Made by a program: the position numbers and the translations under genes | Shown: piece by piece, positions 30,403 through 43,422 of the stretch | How positions within the stretch are numbered: position 1 is the first letter of the stretch | Layout: each line of letters starts with the position of its first letter | DNA from: Azolla caroliniana | Taxonomy: Eukaryota; Polypodiophyta | Reading direction: 5' to 3' | DNA length: 64,000 nt | Assembly (NCBI GenBank): GCA_043228905.1 | Contig: JBHGNT010000004.1 | Coordinates: 3,100,001-3,164,000 of the forward strand | Notes under the pieces: model-generated | What the model was told of the DNA's origin: nothing | The model's input: only the letters and a program-made list of their open reading frames with translations | The model's database searches: none

Positions 30403-33400
30403 TTAAGCACTGGCTTCAACCATTTCTTGCTCCACTACAGGTTCAGAAACTTTGTAATACTTGTAATGAAGTTCAGAAACATCATCACCAGAGAGTTTCT
30501 TCCACCCTTCAGGTCCAACATAGTAAACTGTACAAATTATGTAGCAATATTAAGATTCATGTAATTTTCAACAGCAATTTGAGCTTTATAAATGATAGAT
30601 TTGTAAGAGTCTTACCACTTGCAACCCCTCCACTAGCACCATCTCGAAATGTTGCATGGTAGATTGCTCGTCGTGCAAGCTCAGCTGCTTCTTCAATCGA
30701 CATGTCCTCACGGTATCTAAGGCAACAAATCAATCGATTACATTATAAAGCAAACAGTGATTAACTTGGAAGCCATGTATCACTTCCTAAAAATGTTGTA
30801 ATTGGTCGGTTAACCTTTATTGTAGACTCAGATATGACCCGTTAAATATCCTAGCCCATAAGAATGATGTTCAAAGAAGAGATAGAACATCTTCAAATGA
30901 GGTCCAGGTGAGATACATCAAATGTTACACCTCTTTGTATCTGATGCAAGACTCTAGTCTTTATTATCATTATCGTACTCTCAAATTCTCATGTTAACTA
31001 CATAAGATAATTGCAAAGAATGCTAACTATCCCTAATTTATATGGGCACACCACATATTCTAACACCACAATGAAGTAGAGATTTCCTAGGAGTCCTAGG
31101 AGAATCTCTGTAAATGTCCACTAGGTTGTGCATTCATATGAAAGTGACCATTGATTGCTTTCCAGGGAGAGACGCATGAAATCATGTATTAAATTATAGG
31201 TTATAATGCAACCAAAGGCCTTTCAAAGAGATGAGTTTTTTCAAAAAACAAAGGATAGCATCTTACCCGCTATCCAGCACTCCATATGCATAAGGAGATC
31301 CAGATCCCACAGAGAACAAATTGCCACTTAATCTTCCCCCTTCGCTATCTACATAATACAACCCAGGACCCTGCAAGAAAACTGTCCTCATATCAACTGA
31401 GGAATATCCAAAGGGATTACGAAAACAAATAATCGCTCTTACAGTTTCATCCCATCCTGCAATCATGGTACCCATGGATAAACCCATTCCACGATAAGAA
31501 TATAGCGTATTTGCAAGAAGTTTTGATGCTCCAGCAACAGAAATTCTTCTCTTGTTGGCTAATTCATGAAGACGGCACTACAAATGGAAAGCTTAATGAG
31601 CACTTGGAACTGTTTTTCACATACAAATAGAATGAAGTCTAGGTAGTATAGTAGTACCTTAACACCAAGATTCCTTTGCCAAAATTGACAATCTGCTGCT
31701 CCTCCAGCCATTGTACCAAGCAAATAAGGATTGATTTCTAGTATCTTTTTTACAGATTGCGATGCTGTCAAACAATGGTAACAGTCACATCAGAATGTCA
31801 TTCTAACGTTCTATACACTGATTTCCAATATACCAGGAAAATACAGATTTATTGATTTCTTGCATATTTTTTACAGATTGCAATACTGTCATGGGGTATC
31901 AACAAACACAAATTAATGTCATCGTCACTTTTTATTGTACAGTTTGATACATTGAAAGCTATCAAATAATCTCAATTGTCAAATACGAATCTAGAAACTG
32001 CATGATATATTATAGTAGTCCTGAATCTACTTTTACCACAGAAAACACGTGTCAACTCATTGGCACAGTAGCCAGAGATTACTACATCACCAAACAATCC
32101 AAACACTGAAATATCTACATGAATCAAAATTTCTGATTTATATGAAAATATCCTAATACTGTGCCTGCTAGGCCCTTACTTCAGAAATATTGTTCTCGTT
32201 ATCACTGTTTTTACTGTACAATTTGCTGCAATTTTTGTTACTGAGTAAATTGCACATATCATAATTCCTAGATGTTGGCATGCTGCATTATATAAGAGGC
32301 TTTCAAGAGTTCTTGCGCCTCTGCTCAACATAGAAAAATTCGTTTCATACTAATGTAATGATGAAAGCTATCAAATAAGATGCTAGAACCTCCATCATGT
32401 GTGACAGTAATCCTGAATTGCCTGAATGGAGGAACTCATAACAATTTTACAACCACCAACTGCACACAACCCAGAATTTCTAATACCTTAGGAAACGACC
32501 CAAACCCTAGTATAACTGCATGAATCTGATTCATATGCAAAATATCCTAATACTGCACTACCAACGCTTACCTCACCCGTTATGGTACAATACTTGACAG
32601 TGAAGTATTTCCCTTTCTTGTCATTAGAATGTGAATTTCTTTTCAAACCTTTTCACCCTGATATCAGCGTTGGAAAAGTATTTGCTAAAAAATTTCTACA
32701 GCACTCCATGTAGCTAGACTCTGCCTATGTTCCTCTGAATCCTCTCCTTCAATGTTTTGCAGTAAAATCTTCAGTTAAGACATTTACTTTCTTTGTTTTG
32801 ATGGATCTCCTCTGAAGTCTAAGGTGTGGAAGGAAACTTACAGGAAGGTGGGGGATCACACAAGATGGGAGGGAAGTTATGAAACAAAAGAGGAAACAGA
32901 CTAAATGCTAAAATAGATAAGTTCATTCCTATAATAACAGTCTTATCACATTCTTTTATCTTCTAGCTTACTTTACAGAACAACCACTTAAAATTTATTA
33001 TTAATTACAAACCCATCATAGCATCAGGCAAATGAATAAGAGGGAATCAGCTTAAGACACTGCCGCTAAGATCAATAGGAAATAAGATCTTGCAATGTGG
33101 TTTCAGCGAGTAAGAGTTTTCCGAGTAATTAAGATTGAGTTAAGAAAGCAAGTGGACCTTATATTTTGATTGTGCAAACAAGCATTGTGGTGTTTCTTCA
33201 TTGTGTGTGGCCTTTTGATATAAGTGAGCCATGAGAGATTTATTGAATGTTGGTTGATTCAGGTTGTTTGGTTGGGGATAAATTTGAGCACTACTCAAAA
33301 AAACTACTTCAATTGCTGTAATGTTATTAATATAAGAAGTGACTCACAGATATAACCGCCCATGCTTGCACGAGAGTCACAGGCAACAATAATTCCATGC

Positions 33401-34485
33401 CTAAACTTGAAGGCCAAGGTAGTGGTTCCCTTGGCTGGCTTGACCATATGCGTAGCTGCTTTTTCAAAGCTGTCAAGCTGCATGAAATTAATCTTTCAGA
33501 CACTGAAAGCAACGACCAACCCTGTTTTCTTATAAAAATCAAAAGGATCCATAAAGGAAACCGCAATAGAAAACAATAAAACAAAGCCTTGAGTCACTGC
33601 AGGGTACAAAAATCTGTTTTCCAATGATATTCAAACAATCTATAAAAGCAAGGACAAGCATAAACGAAGCCAGGCACGGAAAAAATGCAAAACAGATAAG
33701 TTTTCTCATTGTATTTAGAAGATCCATAAAAGCAAAGATAATAATAATAAGTAAAATAAATAAATACTCTAAGAACGGAAAGGGGTAATATATAACTGTT
33801 CTCGTGACGTTTAAAAGACCCACATAAGTAAAGATAATGGAAAAAAACAATACAAGTGGAGACACAAGACATTGCAAAGATTAAATTTTATGTGTTTGGT
33901 GACATACAAAAGATCCATTGAAGCAAATATAATAGAAAAAATAAACACAAATAAATATTCAAGTAAACCAAAAAGCAAGAAAAATGTGCTCTCATGATTT
34001 TAAGCGTATCTGTTAAACCATACAGTGAGAAAAACTAAAATTTAAAAGAAACTGACCCAAAGATCCATAAGAAGAAATGCAGTGGAAGAGAACAGCTAAA
34101 GGAAACGATCAGGAAACATCCATAACACGAGATATAAGAGGAAAAAATAGACTTAAAATCTGACGCAAAGCAAAAAAGCACGAGCAAAGATAAGGATATG
34201 GAAATGTCAAAAAACTTCACAATCCTAACTAGAAGCAAGAAAAAAAATCAGATATTAAGGTCTCACTGTGAGAGACAGACAGCGAGAGGGGATTGACAAA
34301 TACACAAACGAAGGTCGCGAATGAATATAGATTTTTCTGTTTTCGAAGACACTCACTTCTTGGATACCATTGACAGAAGGGAGGTCGAAACGCGCGGTGG
34401 AGAGAATGTCTGTGGTGGGAGAAGCAAATGGAGGAATCGTATGAAGCGAGGGAGGGTCGAGGCAGCTCAAATCGATGGATCCCAT
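30403..34485 (-). CDS. PBE1: 20S proteasome subunit beta-5 (7 exons)
   Basis: Exons on the minus strand: 34485-34357, 33477-33348, 31764-31658, 31577-31443, 31370-31267, 30716-30616, 30527-30403; all phases join, giving 276 residues. Residues 1-60 form a propeptide ending KPAKG. The mature chain starts TTTLAFKF with the catalytic Thr1, Asp17 (ACDSRAS) and Lys33 (SVKK), and [16 protein letters not shown] further on. This is the subunit carrying chymotrypsin-like activity of the 20S core, which activates itself by cutting before Thr1. The ends (EVKG-type helix block [32 protein letters not shown]) match plant PBE1/PBE2. Length is normal. Intron 1 contains a degenerate repeat array. No defects are seen. 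Confidence 0.96.
33540..34090. repeat. Degenerate repeat array in intron 1 of the beta-5 gene
   Basis: A core like aaaagatccataaaagcaaagataata recurs near 33546, 33635, 33721, 33817, 33912 and 34062, spaced roughly 86-96 bp (last gap about 150). Copies are strongly diverged. On the minus strand they produce repeated hydrophobic words in accidental frames. Confidence 0.65.
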
Positions 34486-35893
34486 AGCTTTCCTTTCCTC
34501 TCTTCTCTCTTATCTGTCTTTGTTCTCTGTATGCGTCTGTTTCCTGTGTCTTTCTCTGTCTGTGTCTGTTTTCTGTGTCTTTCTCTGTCTGATAGATCGA
34601 TCGACGGATTCTTTCTTCTGTTTTATTCTGCTGCTCTGCTTTGTTTTTAGCCCTAATCCCCTTCTTTCCATTAATTACCAATATGCCCTTCCTTTTTCAT
34701 CTCTTTTCAGTAATTTACATAAACTACCCCCCAAATGGTTTTCGTTATTTCCCGAAATGCCCCTGATTTTTTCACCTTTAGTAGTCGTACGTATAATCAA
34801 TCCATTTGATTGTGTAGGACCTATTTATTGTAAGGCTTGCTTGATTGAGCCCATGTTTGTGAATCGTTACTTAATCAAGTGTTTTTTCTATCAATCGTTC
34901 GTTTGGCCCTGGTAGTATCTATGTAAACCCACTTTGATTGCATACACCTTGTTGTAATCTTACTTGGAGCCACTCTCATGAACACGTATAAACCAACAAG
35001 AAAGAAGATGCCCAATGTTTCGCATCACCTATTAACATATGTAGTCCCCTCTTGCATGGAGTTCCAACATATCTCTTCAACATAAGTTTACAAGGCATGT
35101 ACTTCCACTTCTCCCATATTGTCTAGCACATGTGCCCTTGGCCTTATTACGCTACAATGTTCGACACTTTGTAGGATTAAATGATCTTGCATTACAATGG
35201 TTGCCCTAACATAGACCTTCGATATCTAATCAGTGGTGTTGAATCTTGATATAGAGAAAAGGGCACCACACCCCCATAGATTGTAAGAACCTAGGGTGAA
35301 CACCTAAGTAATAACAAGACCAATCATTTTATCAAACCTCTCATATACTACGGTAGCATTATTACTTCATGCTTCACTTACTCATTTAGAACTATTAATC
35401 TATTCCAAAAATCAATCTAAACTTTTGATCCTCCATAGGTAGGAGTAGGCAACAACTCAAAGCTTGAACCGAGCAATTCATCCTACAATATATATTAATG
35501 TATTATGTAACCTTGAACTCCTACCACAAAAATCAAATGGAATGTGCATGATGATAACTGAAGTTTTAAATTAGAACAAAAGAAAGGAAAAGAAACCATG
35601 GCTCACTATTCCATTGATGAGTTACATAACAATCGGTTAACAATGATATACGTAAGGCAATTAGCATTTTCGTTTTGCATTCATCTTCTTGCTCTCCAAC
35701 GACTTTACAAAACTCGTGTGCACTATCACCATATAGTTGGAAGTTATTGAACATTTACTCTCAAAACTCACGAATGCTTGAATAAATCCTAACTAAAGAG
35801 AGATTAATTTCACTAAATATTGGATGGTGCACATCTCAAAAATGGCATCATTGATACTTATAAAGTGCGTAAATGAAGCCCCATATTAACCTA

Positions 35894-35895
<2 letters not shown>

Positions 35896-35949
<54 letters not shown>
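35896..35949. repeat. (GA)27 microsatellite
   Basis: About 54 bp of uninterrupted GA dinucleotides. Confidence 0.95.
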
Positions 35950-35952
<3 letters not shown>

Positions 35953-36621
35953 TAATCTAGTAATTTAATGTGATACTCTCTTTAATCAAACGATATGACA
36001 CTCATATTATTAACCAACAATATGTCAATTTCCTTCGGTGCACATTCCGCTCAACCATAAAAGCAACATGAGTTCAATTAGTTCTATCCATGCTTTTCAA
36101 TCAAGTATATTATTTCTCCCATTATCGTTTTAAGGTTATGAGACGATCAATATATAACAAAGCAAACTTCAATGTACTTTAATATTGGTGTGGTACTTGA
36201 ATTCATTTCTAGCTAGTGTTATCACTTCAATGTTGGTGTCCTTTGTAGACAAATTACTTATCACAAAATTGAATTGTTAAGAAAGAGCTAAATTCAAAGG
36301 TAACGGGAATATGTTTGATTAAAGAACGTACATATCGCTAGTATAGAGCTTATTGTTTAGGTATTTATTCCATGTTCTTGTTTTTCTTTTGTGTAAGGGT
36401 GTCCCAAAGCATGTAGAATGGTCTCCAACCCCATTTGATATCACTCCCAAGCATTGAACATTTGTTATGCCTATTTCGAATTATCGTTCCATGTGAAGGG
36501 TATGCATAAAAGAAGAAAGTGAAATCGTCCACTCAAACATTCACACAAATTGTGAGATTGTAAAAGCTTTAACAAATATTGTGCCTATGAATGATCATGA
36601 TAACTATTCACATTTTTCTCT

Positions 36622-36840
36622 AAAGCAAAGTTAACACTTGGCTCAATTGTCGTCTTTTAAGAGTGCTAGGGACTTCAATTAACTCAAATGGCATTATGAT
36701 CACTTTGCCTCTAATTAAACAAGGATTCTGTAAAGCAAAATAAAAAATTGGCTCAATTGTCGACTTCTAAGAGTGTTAGGGACTTCAATTAACTCAAATG
36801 GCATTATGATCACTTTGCCTCTAATTAAACAAGGATTCTC
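36622..36840. repeat. 110-bp tandem duplication
   Basis: ggctcaattgtcg occurs at 36640 and 36750, and the rest of the unit (agggacttcaattaactcaa ... ttaaacaaggattctg) is almost identical in both copies. Confidence 0.9.
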
Positions 36841-37559
36841 ACATCAATTGTTTTTGAATCATTGATCGATCTCGTTAGAAATTTTCTCTTCGTTGAAGAC
36901 TTGAGGTTGAAGGAGAAACCCCAACATTCAAACTAAATCCTATCGAGCATCTCCAAATAGTTTGATGTGGAAGGAAACATATTCAATCAATTTATCGTGA
37001 ATTATTCTCAATTCATTCAACACCTTGAATCGCACACATCCTCAATTTCTTACATATTTGTCGTCCAATCCATCAATGAGAAATATATTGGACATTTGAT
37101 GAGGATATACAATAATATAATGATGTCATTTTATCTCTAAATATGACCAAAAAGTGTCTTGAAATTTTATTTTTATTTTTGCATATTCTTCACGGAATAC
37201 ATACAATCACACACACAACCATGCATGCTTGTGCCCTCTATGTTTCTTCACACATGCACAGTGTGAGATTCCTCTTGTGAGTGTGACAATACAAAGCAAC
37301 AATAGCAGCCCTCTTTGTCTTCTTTTTCGTAATGTGTTAATTACGAATATTGAATTAGAATTGATGGAATATAACATCATGTCAACTCACCACAAAATCA
37401 ATCAAGGTTTCCATGACATCCCTTATCTCAATACTTATTAAAGCCCAATCTACAAAAAAGAAGTTCCCTCGTCTTAAGTTGTTAGCGTAACAACTCAAAT
37501 TTTGTGGGTTCAAGGCTCCCTTCTCACGTTTTTTTCCCTAATTTTACCATGTCATTGTG

Positions 37560-37625
37560 GAATGTAGGAGTTGAACGCATGACCTTTTGTCTCCCTTGAA
37601 CAACATTACCACATGAACTACAACC
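37560..37625 (-). repeat. tRNA-derived SINE-like head
   Basis: On the minus strand an A-box-like stretch (tagttcatgtggtaatg) is followed about 30 bp later by a B-box-like stretch (gcgttcaactcc), the internal Pol III promoter layout of tRNA-derived SINEs. It does not fold as a tRNA. Just left, at about 37470-37535, a similar plus-strand word pair (gttgttagcgtaacaa; gggttcaaggctcc) may be a second copy. Confidence 0.45.
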
Positions 37626-38383
37626 ATCTCTCTTTTTTGGTGAAAACACACAATTATATTAATAAAAGTGTGTGAAAAACACTAGTTACAATGGGTGTCA
37701 CAATGGAGCATGGTCACCCACTAACTCCACCACATGGGTAGTGGAACATGTTGAATTGCCAATAGGCAAGACTCTCTCTCTCCCTTTGTGCGTGTGTCTC
37801 TGGTAACACATGATAAATTTGTACTAGTTGTAAGATAATTTCAGTTTATACTTTCAATAATGCTACCACCAACACAATTTTTATCGTAGTAGTTAGGAAA
37901 ATGTTTGTCTCTATCTATCAAATGGTGACCGTATAAAGACATCTAAACTACACATCTAATGTCTTTGCTAGCAAAACATTATTATGGTCAAATTTTCTCA
38001 AGAACAAAACTACTTTTTACGGCGTAAAAGCAATTGTTGCTTGGCATAAAAAATCTTTATTAAATTGCACAAGGACCGAAAACCATTGCTCTTTATCATA
38101 GTTTCCTACATGTCTTCGGCTTAGAGAAGCTATCAAAAGAAACAAATAATTAAAAAAAGAAGAGGAGAAATTCGATTGCAAACTTTAGTATAGCAATCAT
38201 ATTAATTGATATATCCCAAAGATACACAAACAATAGGGTTTAGGATCTTACCAAGATTACATACACATGGACCCATAGAACGTAATATTCGTGTTCATGC
38301 AAGCATTCAAACGTTTGGAAATGAACACGTTTGAAATGGGAAAAATATGTGTTCCTTTTTTCTTTTCTTTTTCATCTATTATA

Positions 38384-38780
38384 CAAATTTGCACAACCTA
38401 GTGGTAAGGTGTTATGATGTTTTTTTCTTTTATTTTATTATTATTATTAGAACTAAGCACAACCTAGTGGTAAGTTGCTACTATTACTTGTGTCTTGGGT
38501 TCAATTCCCAACTTTCTCATATCATCTTGTTAGTGTCATGGCAAAATTTTATGTTAGTGTCATGTTCCTTTTTCTTTCTTTCTTTCTTATTAGAAATTGT
38601 CACCCTAGTGGTGAGTTGTTATGCTACTACTGCCTATGCCATGTTTTCTTTATATTCTCGAATATACGTTTTATGAGTTTTTGATCATTTCTTTTTTTCT
38701 TTCTTTGTTATTAGAAATTAGGTCACCCTAGTGGTAAGTTGTTATGCTACTACTGCCTATGTCATGTTTTCTTCATATTC
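38384..38780 (+). repeat. Cluster of four SINE-like heads
   Basis: The A-box-like phrase cctagtggtaag(g/t)tg(t/c) recurs at about 38398, 38466, 38603 and 38726. Only the second copy has a clear B-box (gggttcaattccc, about 38499). The last two copies share more than 100 bp (ttatgctactactgcctatg ... ctcgaatatac), so they are also a local duplication. Confidence 0.5.
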
Positions 38781-39850
38781 TCGAATATACTTTAGAGTTT
38801 TTGAACGTTTGATTATAATTTATAATGACATATTTTGATTCAATCTCTATAGTTCATACTCATTTTTTTGTAAAGTTTTGAAGTGAGGATGATAGAGATG
38901 TCTTGATTCGCATCCCAAAAGTATGCATGTGATACAATGCAAATATGGCAACCATACTTATGTTGGTGGTTCACAATGGATTAGAGTCCACTTACTAGGA
39001 TTGAGAGTGAATCAATATATAATATAGACCCTAGTCAATCCAATCCAACTTTGAGATGATTTACCATACACGTTTGATTGAATCATTCTCGAATGCGAAT
39101 GCACGTATGATGCGTATGGTTCATTCTATGCATGGACGTATGGTGACAAATTACAATTGATTAGTCATCTAATGAGCCCATTTATATTTTGTGCAACAAA
39201 AAAAATACCAAATATTTTATGCCCTAAATAATTATAGACCTTCAATGCTATCATTAAGATATCACTAAAATAATATTTACTTCAAATAATGACAAACATA
39301 AACAAAAGAACCAAGGGAATACCACTTTCACATTTTAAGAGTAATTCAACAATTAGCATCACAATAAGATGAATTCATAAATTCAAAACCTTTCTATATT
39401 ATGAGGAACTATCCTCTTTAGTAAACACTTATACATGCTATGCCTTTCGATGATGATAAGACAAGCTTTACAATTACTATCCTTCTGATAATCATTACAA
39501 ATCCTCGTTGGCCTAGAGCCCTGGGCTCTATTTTCATGCCTAGTACACACCATTTGGATGTCATTACATGCCATCCACCTCATTGAGAATTGAATGCTAA
39601 GAGTGTAAAATTAACGTTTTTTTCAAACCACCTTTGATACTATTGAGGGAGACATGTGTGATTGATCCTCTTTTACATTGCTACAAGTATTGTTTACATA
39701 CACCCTCAGACATAAAACGGGTACACATTTGCAAGAGAATAAACAAATACTACTACAAAAAAAACTACATACAAGCTGGTGTTTTCCATTCCGCAAAATT
39801 GCCCCATTTTCTCAAAATAAGGGGGCACCATAACCATCTCAGGTAAAAAG

Positions 39851-42800
39851 TCATTTCTTTAGACTGGTGCGAGAGAGGATGCGCTTTCCATACGGGCTAC
39901 TCCGAAGAGCCGGCAAGTGTGGTCGTATTGCTTCCACCAACCCAATGTAAAGAGAACCCTGCAAAAAAATTTACCAAAAAATAATGAATCGATACACGAG
40001 TCCTCGCAAACAAACGATTGAATGAATTAATTCAATGAAATGAATGGCTCTCGACTACAAGTTTTCCCAGCAATTGAAGGGACATATACCCCGCCCCCCC
40101 TTTTTCAATTTTGCACAAAAAAACAAGGAAGCCTTTGTCATTATTGTCTTTTTTCCGAAAGTGGATTCGATTGCTTTCAAAACCTCACAAAATATAGCAA
40201 AACAGGACATCAAAGATTCAAGAAAATAAATAAAGGTGATGCATCACATGTCCATGGACGTAATACTTTTACATCTCTGGCAATCTAGTCATCAATTAGC
40301 TATTACGGACATGGAATAAATACCACAAAAACAGTTGAAAACAATGACAAACTCAATATGAAATTTGGTTTTAGAATTAACCTAAAACCCTAAACATATA
40401 ATGATGTTATTACACCATACTTCACCTTAGCAACCGTTAAGGCAGATTGCACCACATAGTTTGCAAACGGATCCTGTAGCAACTGTGAGAGACGGCTGCT
40501 ACTTGTAAGCTCTCGAATGATATTCCCCTTGCTTTCTTCCCCACCCAACTTCAAGCATTTCTCAACCACATTGCTACTGAACTTCTGCATTGCGAGATGA
40601 ACGAAATTCCCATCCAATCGAACTATCACCTCCGTGACAGCCCATGTCAATCCCAAATCCAGAATATACTGCACAACGTAGTTCCTGCCAAAAACCAAAA
40701 CCAAAACCAATATATCTTCTAAGATAAAACAGGTCAGGCGTAGAAAAGATTAAGGCCTGGCAAACTGAAAGCATTAAATCTTTAAGAGAAATAGGGGAAC
40801 AATGTGCATGCCAAAAACCGTAATGATTAGTATTGCTTCTTGTTTTTAAACATCACTATAAATTAACCTTCACAAACTAATGAATAAGACGGTGTAAGAG
40901 AGAGAAGAGAGAGAAAGGATTTCATAAAGAAAACAACAGCAACAAGCAATCAATATTGAGAATAACTATAAACATCATGTGAGCTTCATAAAGAGGGATT
41001 GAATAAAATAGGAGGGTGACAGATTACATTGCCTAACATCTTCAGGCTTTACATATATTCAACCTATGCTTTTTCAAAACAACAGATTGCTGCTAGCTAA
41101 GTGGAAACTATAGAACATCTTGTCCCTTTTAAAAGCATTGATCATATAAAAAAACGGATATGTTTACCCAAAAGGATCTTGTGAGAGGACCAATGCATTG
41201 GCAGCAATTTCTGCTACTAAACGTTCACGTTGTTGCCCAGTCGAAAAATCAACACAACGTTGAAGTACACAGCATCCATGTCTATGCGTGGCGATTTCAA
41301 CACAATGACTTGTGGCTGCATCAAATATGAACTGGAAGAAAACTTTTAAACATAAATTAAAAACTTGAAAAGAATCTTCAAAGAAATGCTTTGATTGTCA
41401 AAAATCTGAATTACTTGTACCTGGCTATCTTCTGTACTTAAGCGTTGCAAACAACGTTGCACAACGTGATTACCATTCAGATCCTTTATCAATGTTACAG
41501 CTCCGTGCCTTAATGATGAGATAGCTAATCCAATCTGCTCTGGAGTCTTTAGTGTCTCAATGAGTTTTTGAACCGCACGCGTCCTGTTCATCACAAATTA
41601 ATATGTTCATTCGAAGTAGTAATCATTTGAAGTGGTGTAATGAATCTCCATATAAACAAATGTGAAAAGAAAGTCTACAATTGAGCCTTTTATATACCCA
41701 TGCATGTTGAGGGAAATTGTCACGAGTTGGCCATTCCCAGTAACTCTGCACAAAATCTCCATGCGCTGAACTTCATCACAAACCTCAAGAAGCTTCTGAA
41801 TGAGATAATTGCCAAATGGATCAATCATAAGCTCTGTAACATGATCAATAATCTCCAGGAAAATCTTTTGTACATCCTCAAACAACCCTTCTTCGAATTT
41901 CTTTTGTAAGAAACGACACCCATGTTGGTCTTTTGCAATTCCATATATGTGCCCCTCAACTTCCTTCAAGGAGGTGTATTTGGGGGGAGGAGGCGGAGAT
42001 GAATTCAGCTGATGTTGAGAAACAAGAACTTCTGGACTGATTCCCTTCCACATACTGCCACCTCCATGGATACCGCTACTCAACTGATTAGGCAGGATAT
42101 GTACATCCAAATGATCATTCACCAATACACTCTTTGTCTTTGGAGGTGGCAAGACTAGTGCAGAGGCAGATTGGATATTCCGGGGTCCCCTCCGAGATCG
42201 AGAGATATTTGTATCCGATGCCATCAAACTATTGTTCATCAAGATAGCACTACTCTGAGAATGAGGGAATGGGCATAAATCTCCTCTGGAGCAAAATCCA
42301 TGCAGAAAATATTGGCATATATCCAATGATGCCTGAGGAACTTCTTGTGATAACATAATCTGATTCGCCCACCTCTCTTGGGTGGTGGTTTGAAGATCAT
42401 CTGATGCAAATATACCACTAAGAGTGTTCTTCGAAGAAGCCTGAGGTTGAAGGAGGTCAAATGTATTAGAAACCTTCCCAAGCTGAGATCCAGAGTAACT
42501 CCTTGTATACGAGGGAGGTCCAGATGGGTTATGTAAGCTAGCATAGAACTGAGCTTGTTGTTCCTGAAGCTTTTGCTGCCGTAGTAGAAACTCTTCCTTG
42601 ATACGTTGTCTACAATAGATTCTCTCTTCTAATTGTTGTTGTACATGTGCCTCGTGGAGTTGTTGTGCATATATCATCTTCAAGTCCGATGGGTATGATA
42701 AATTAGGGGATGAATGAACTCGGCTCGCCATTACTTGTTGATGCATTGTCATAGAAGCCCCACTTACAGCTTGATCAATCAAACCAGGTCCACCATTGAC

Positions 42801-43307
42801 AGAGACCTGCCCTCTATGAAGAAACCGAATATCTTGAATTGGACGGTTCTCCGTTGCAAGAGACATCTTTTCAATCCCTATGGGAAGCTCATTTTCTAAT
42901 AACTCTGATGGTTTGTGTGGAAATGAATCAACAAACTGAAGAGAAGAGGGTAATCGAGATGCATAAGATGAATCGGTGAAGAGATTAGTAGGATCCAAGA
43001 GGTTGCCAAAGCTGGAGCTTGAACCACTTTTGTTCTTCCCTTTACCAAAATCATGAGAATCACAACCCAAAGGTGCTATAAGGCTGTGGGAGTCATCATA
43101 ACAATCCTTTAATGTGATCGAGGATGTGAATGCAGTTGGATGAGGTTGATAATTGTGAGGCAAATGGGTTATCACTTTCATCATTCTCGATTCATCCTTT
43201 GGCATAGCCTTGGCACTCTGTGACTCATCAAGGTGGAGTGGGCCAGAGGTGGCTCTGGGAATCTCCCGTAACAGTTTCTCTAGCTCTTCATCGTACCCTT
43301 GTTCCAT
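39851..43307 (-). CDS. Pumilio/PUF RNA-binding protein with N-terminal CCCH zinc finger (5 exons)
   Basis: Exons on the minus strand: 43307-41698, 41583-41421, 41331-41168, 40684-40426, 39958-39851; phases join, 767 residues. A Gln-rich helical stretch is at about 214-256. A CCCH finger (CQYFLHGFCSRGDLCPFPH, 331-349; C-x7-C-x5-C-x3-H) precedes a proline run (PPPPPP, 438-443). Eight PUF repeats run from about 452 to 755: the recognition triplets read C/R/Q, N/Y/Q, T/R/Q, N/H/Q, C/C/Q, N/Y/Q, S/N/E, N/Y/Q for repeats 1-8. By the known PUF code this predicts binding to a UGUAUAUA-like 3' UTR site, with repeat 5 unusual. The tail SSPYGKRILSRTSLKK is typical of the plant APUM7-12 group. Likely role: cytoplasmic mRNA repression or decay. 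Whether the CCCH finger is common in relatives I cannot check. Confidence 0.92.
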
Positions 43308-43422
43308 GAAAATACAATACTAGTATACAAAGAGGGTGCAAACAAGGAGTAAGGATCCCACCACACATCAATGCAATATAGCCATCATCACCAAATTCAT
43401 TCTCTGACTATCTCTTCCGTAT

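Larger units (their letters stand above)
34486..39850. other. Intergenic DNA between beta-5 and PUF genes
   Basis: Both genes run leftward, so the beta-5 promoter (34486 to about 34700, CT-rich) and the PUF 3' flank lie here. Listed separately are a (GA)27 tract, a 110-bp duplication and SINE-like fragments. No coding gene recognised. Confidence 0.6.

Noticed and set aside
33539-33877. Hydrophobic minus-strand frame in the beta-5 intron
   Set aside because: It lies within an intron of a well-supported gene and follows the degenerate repeat.
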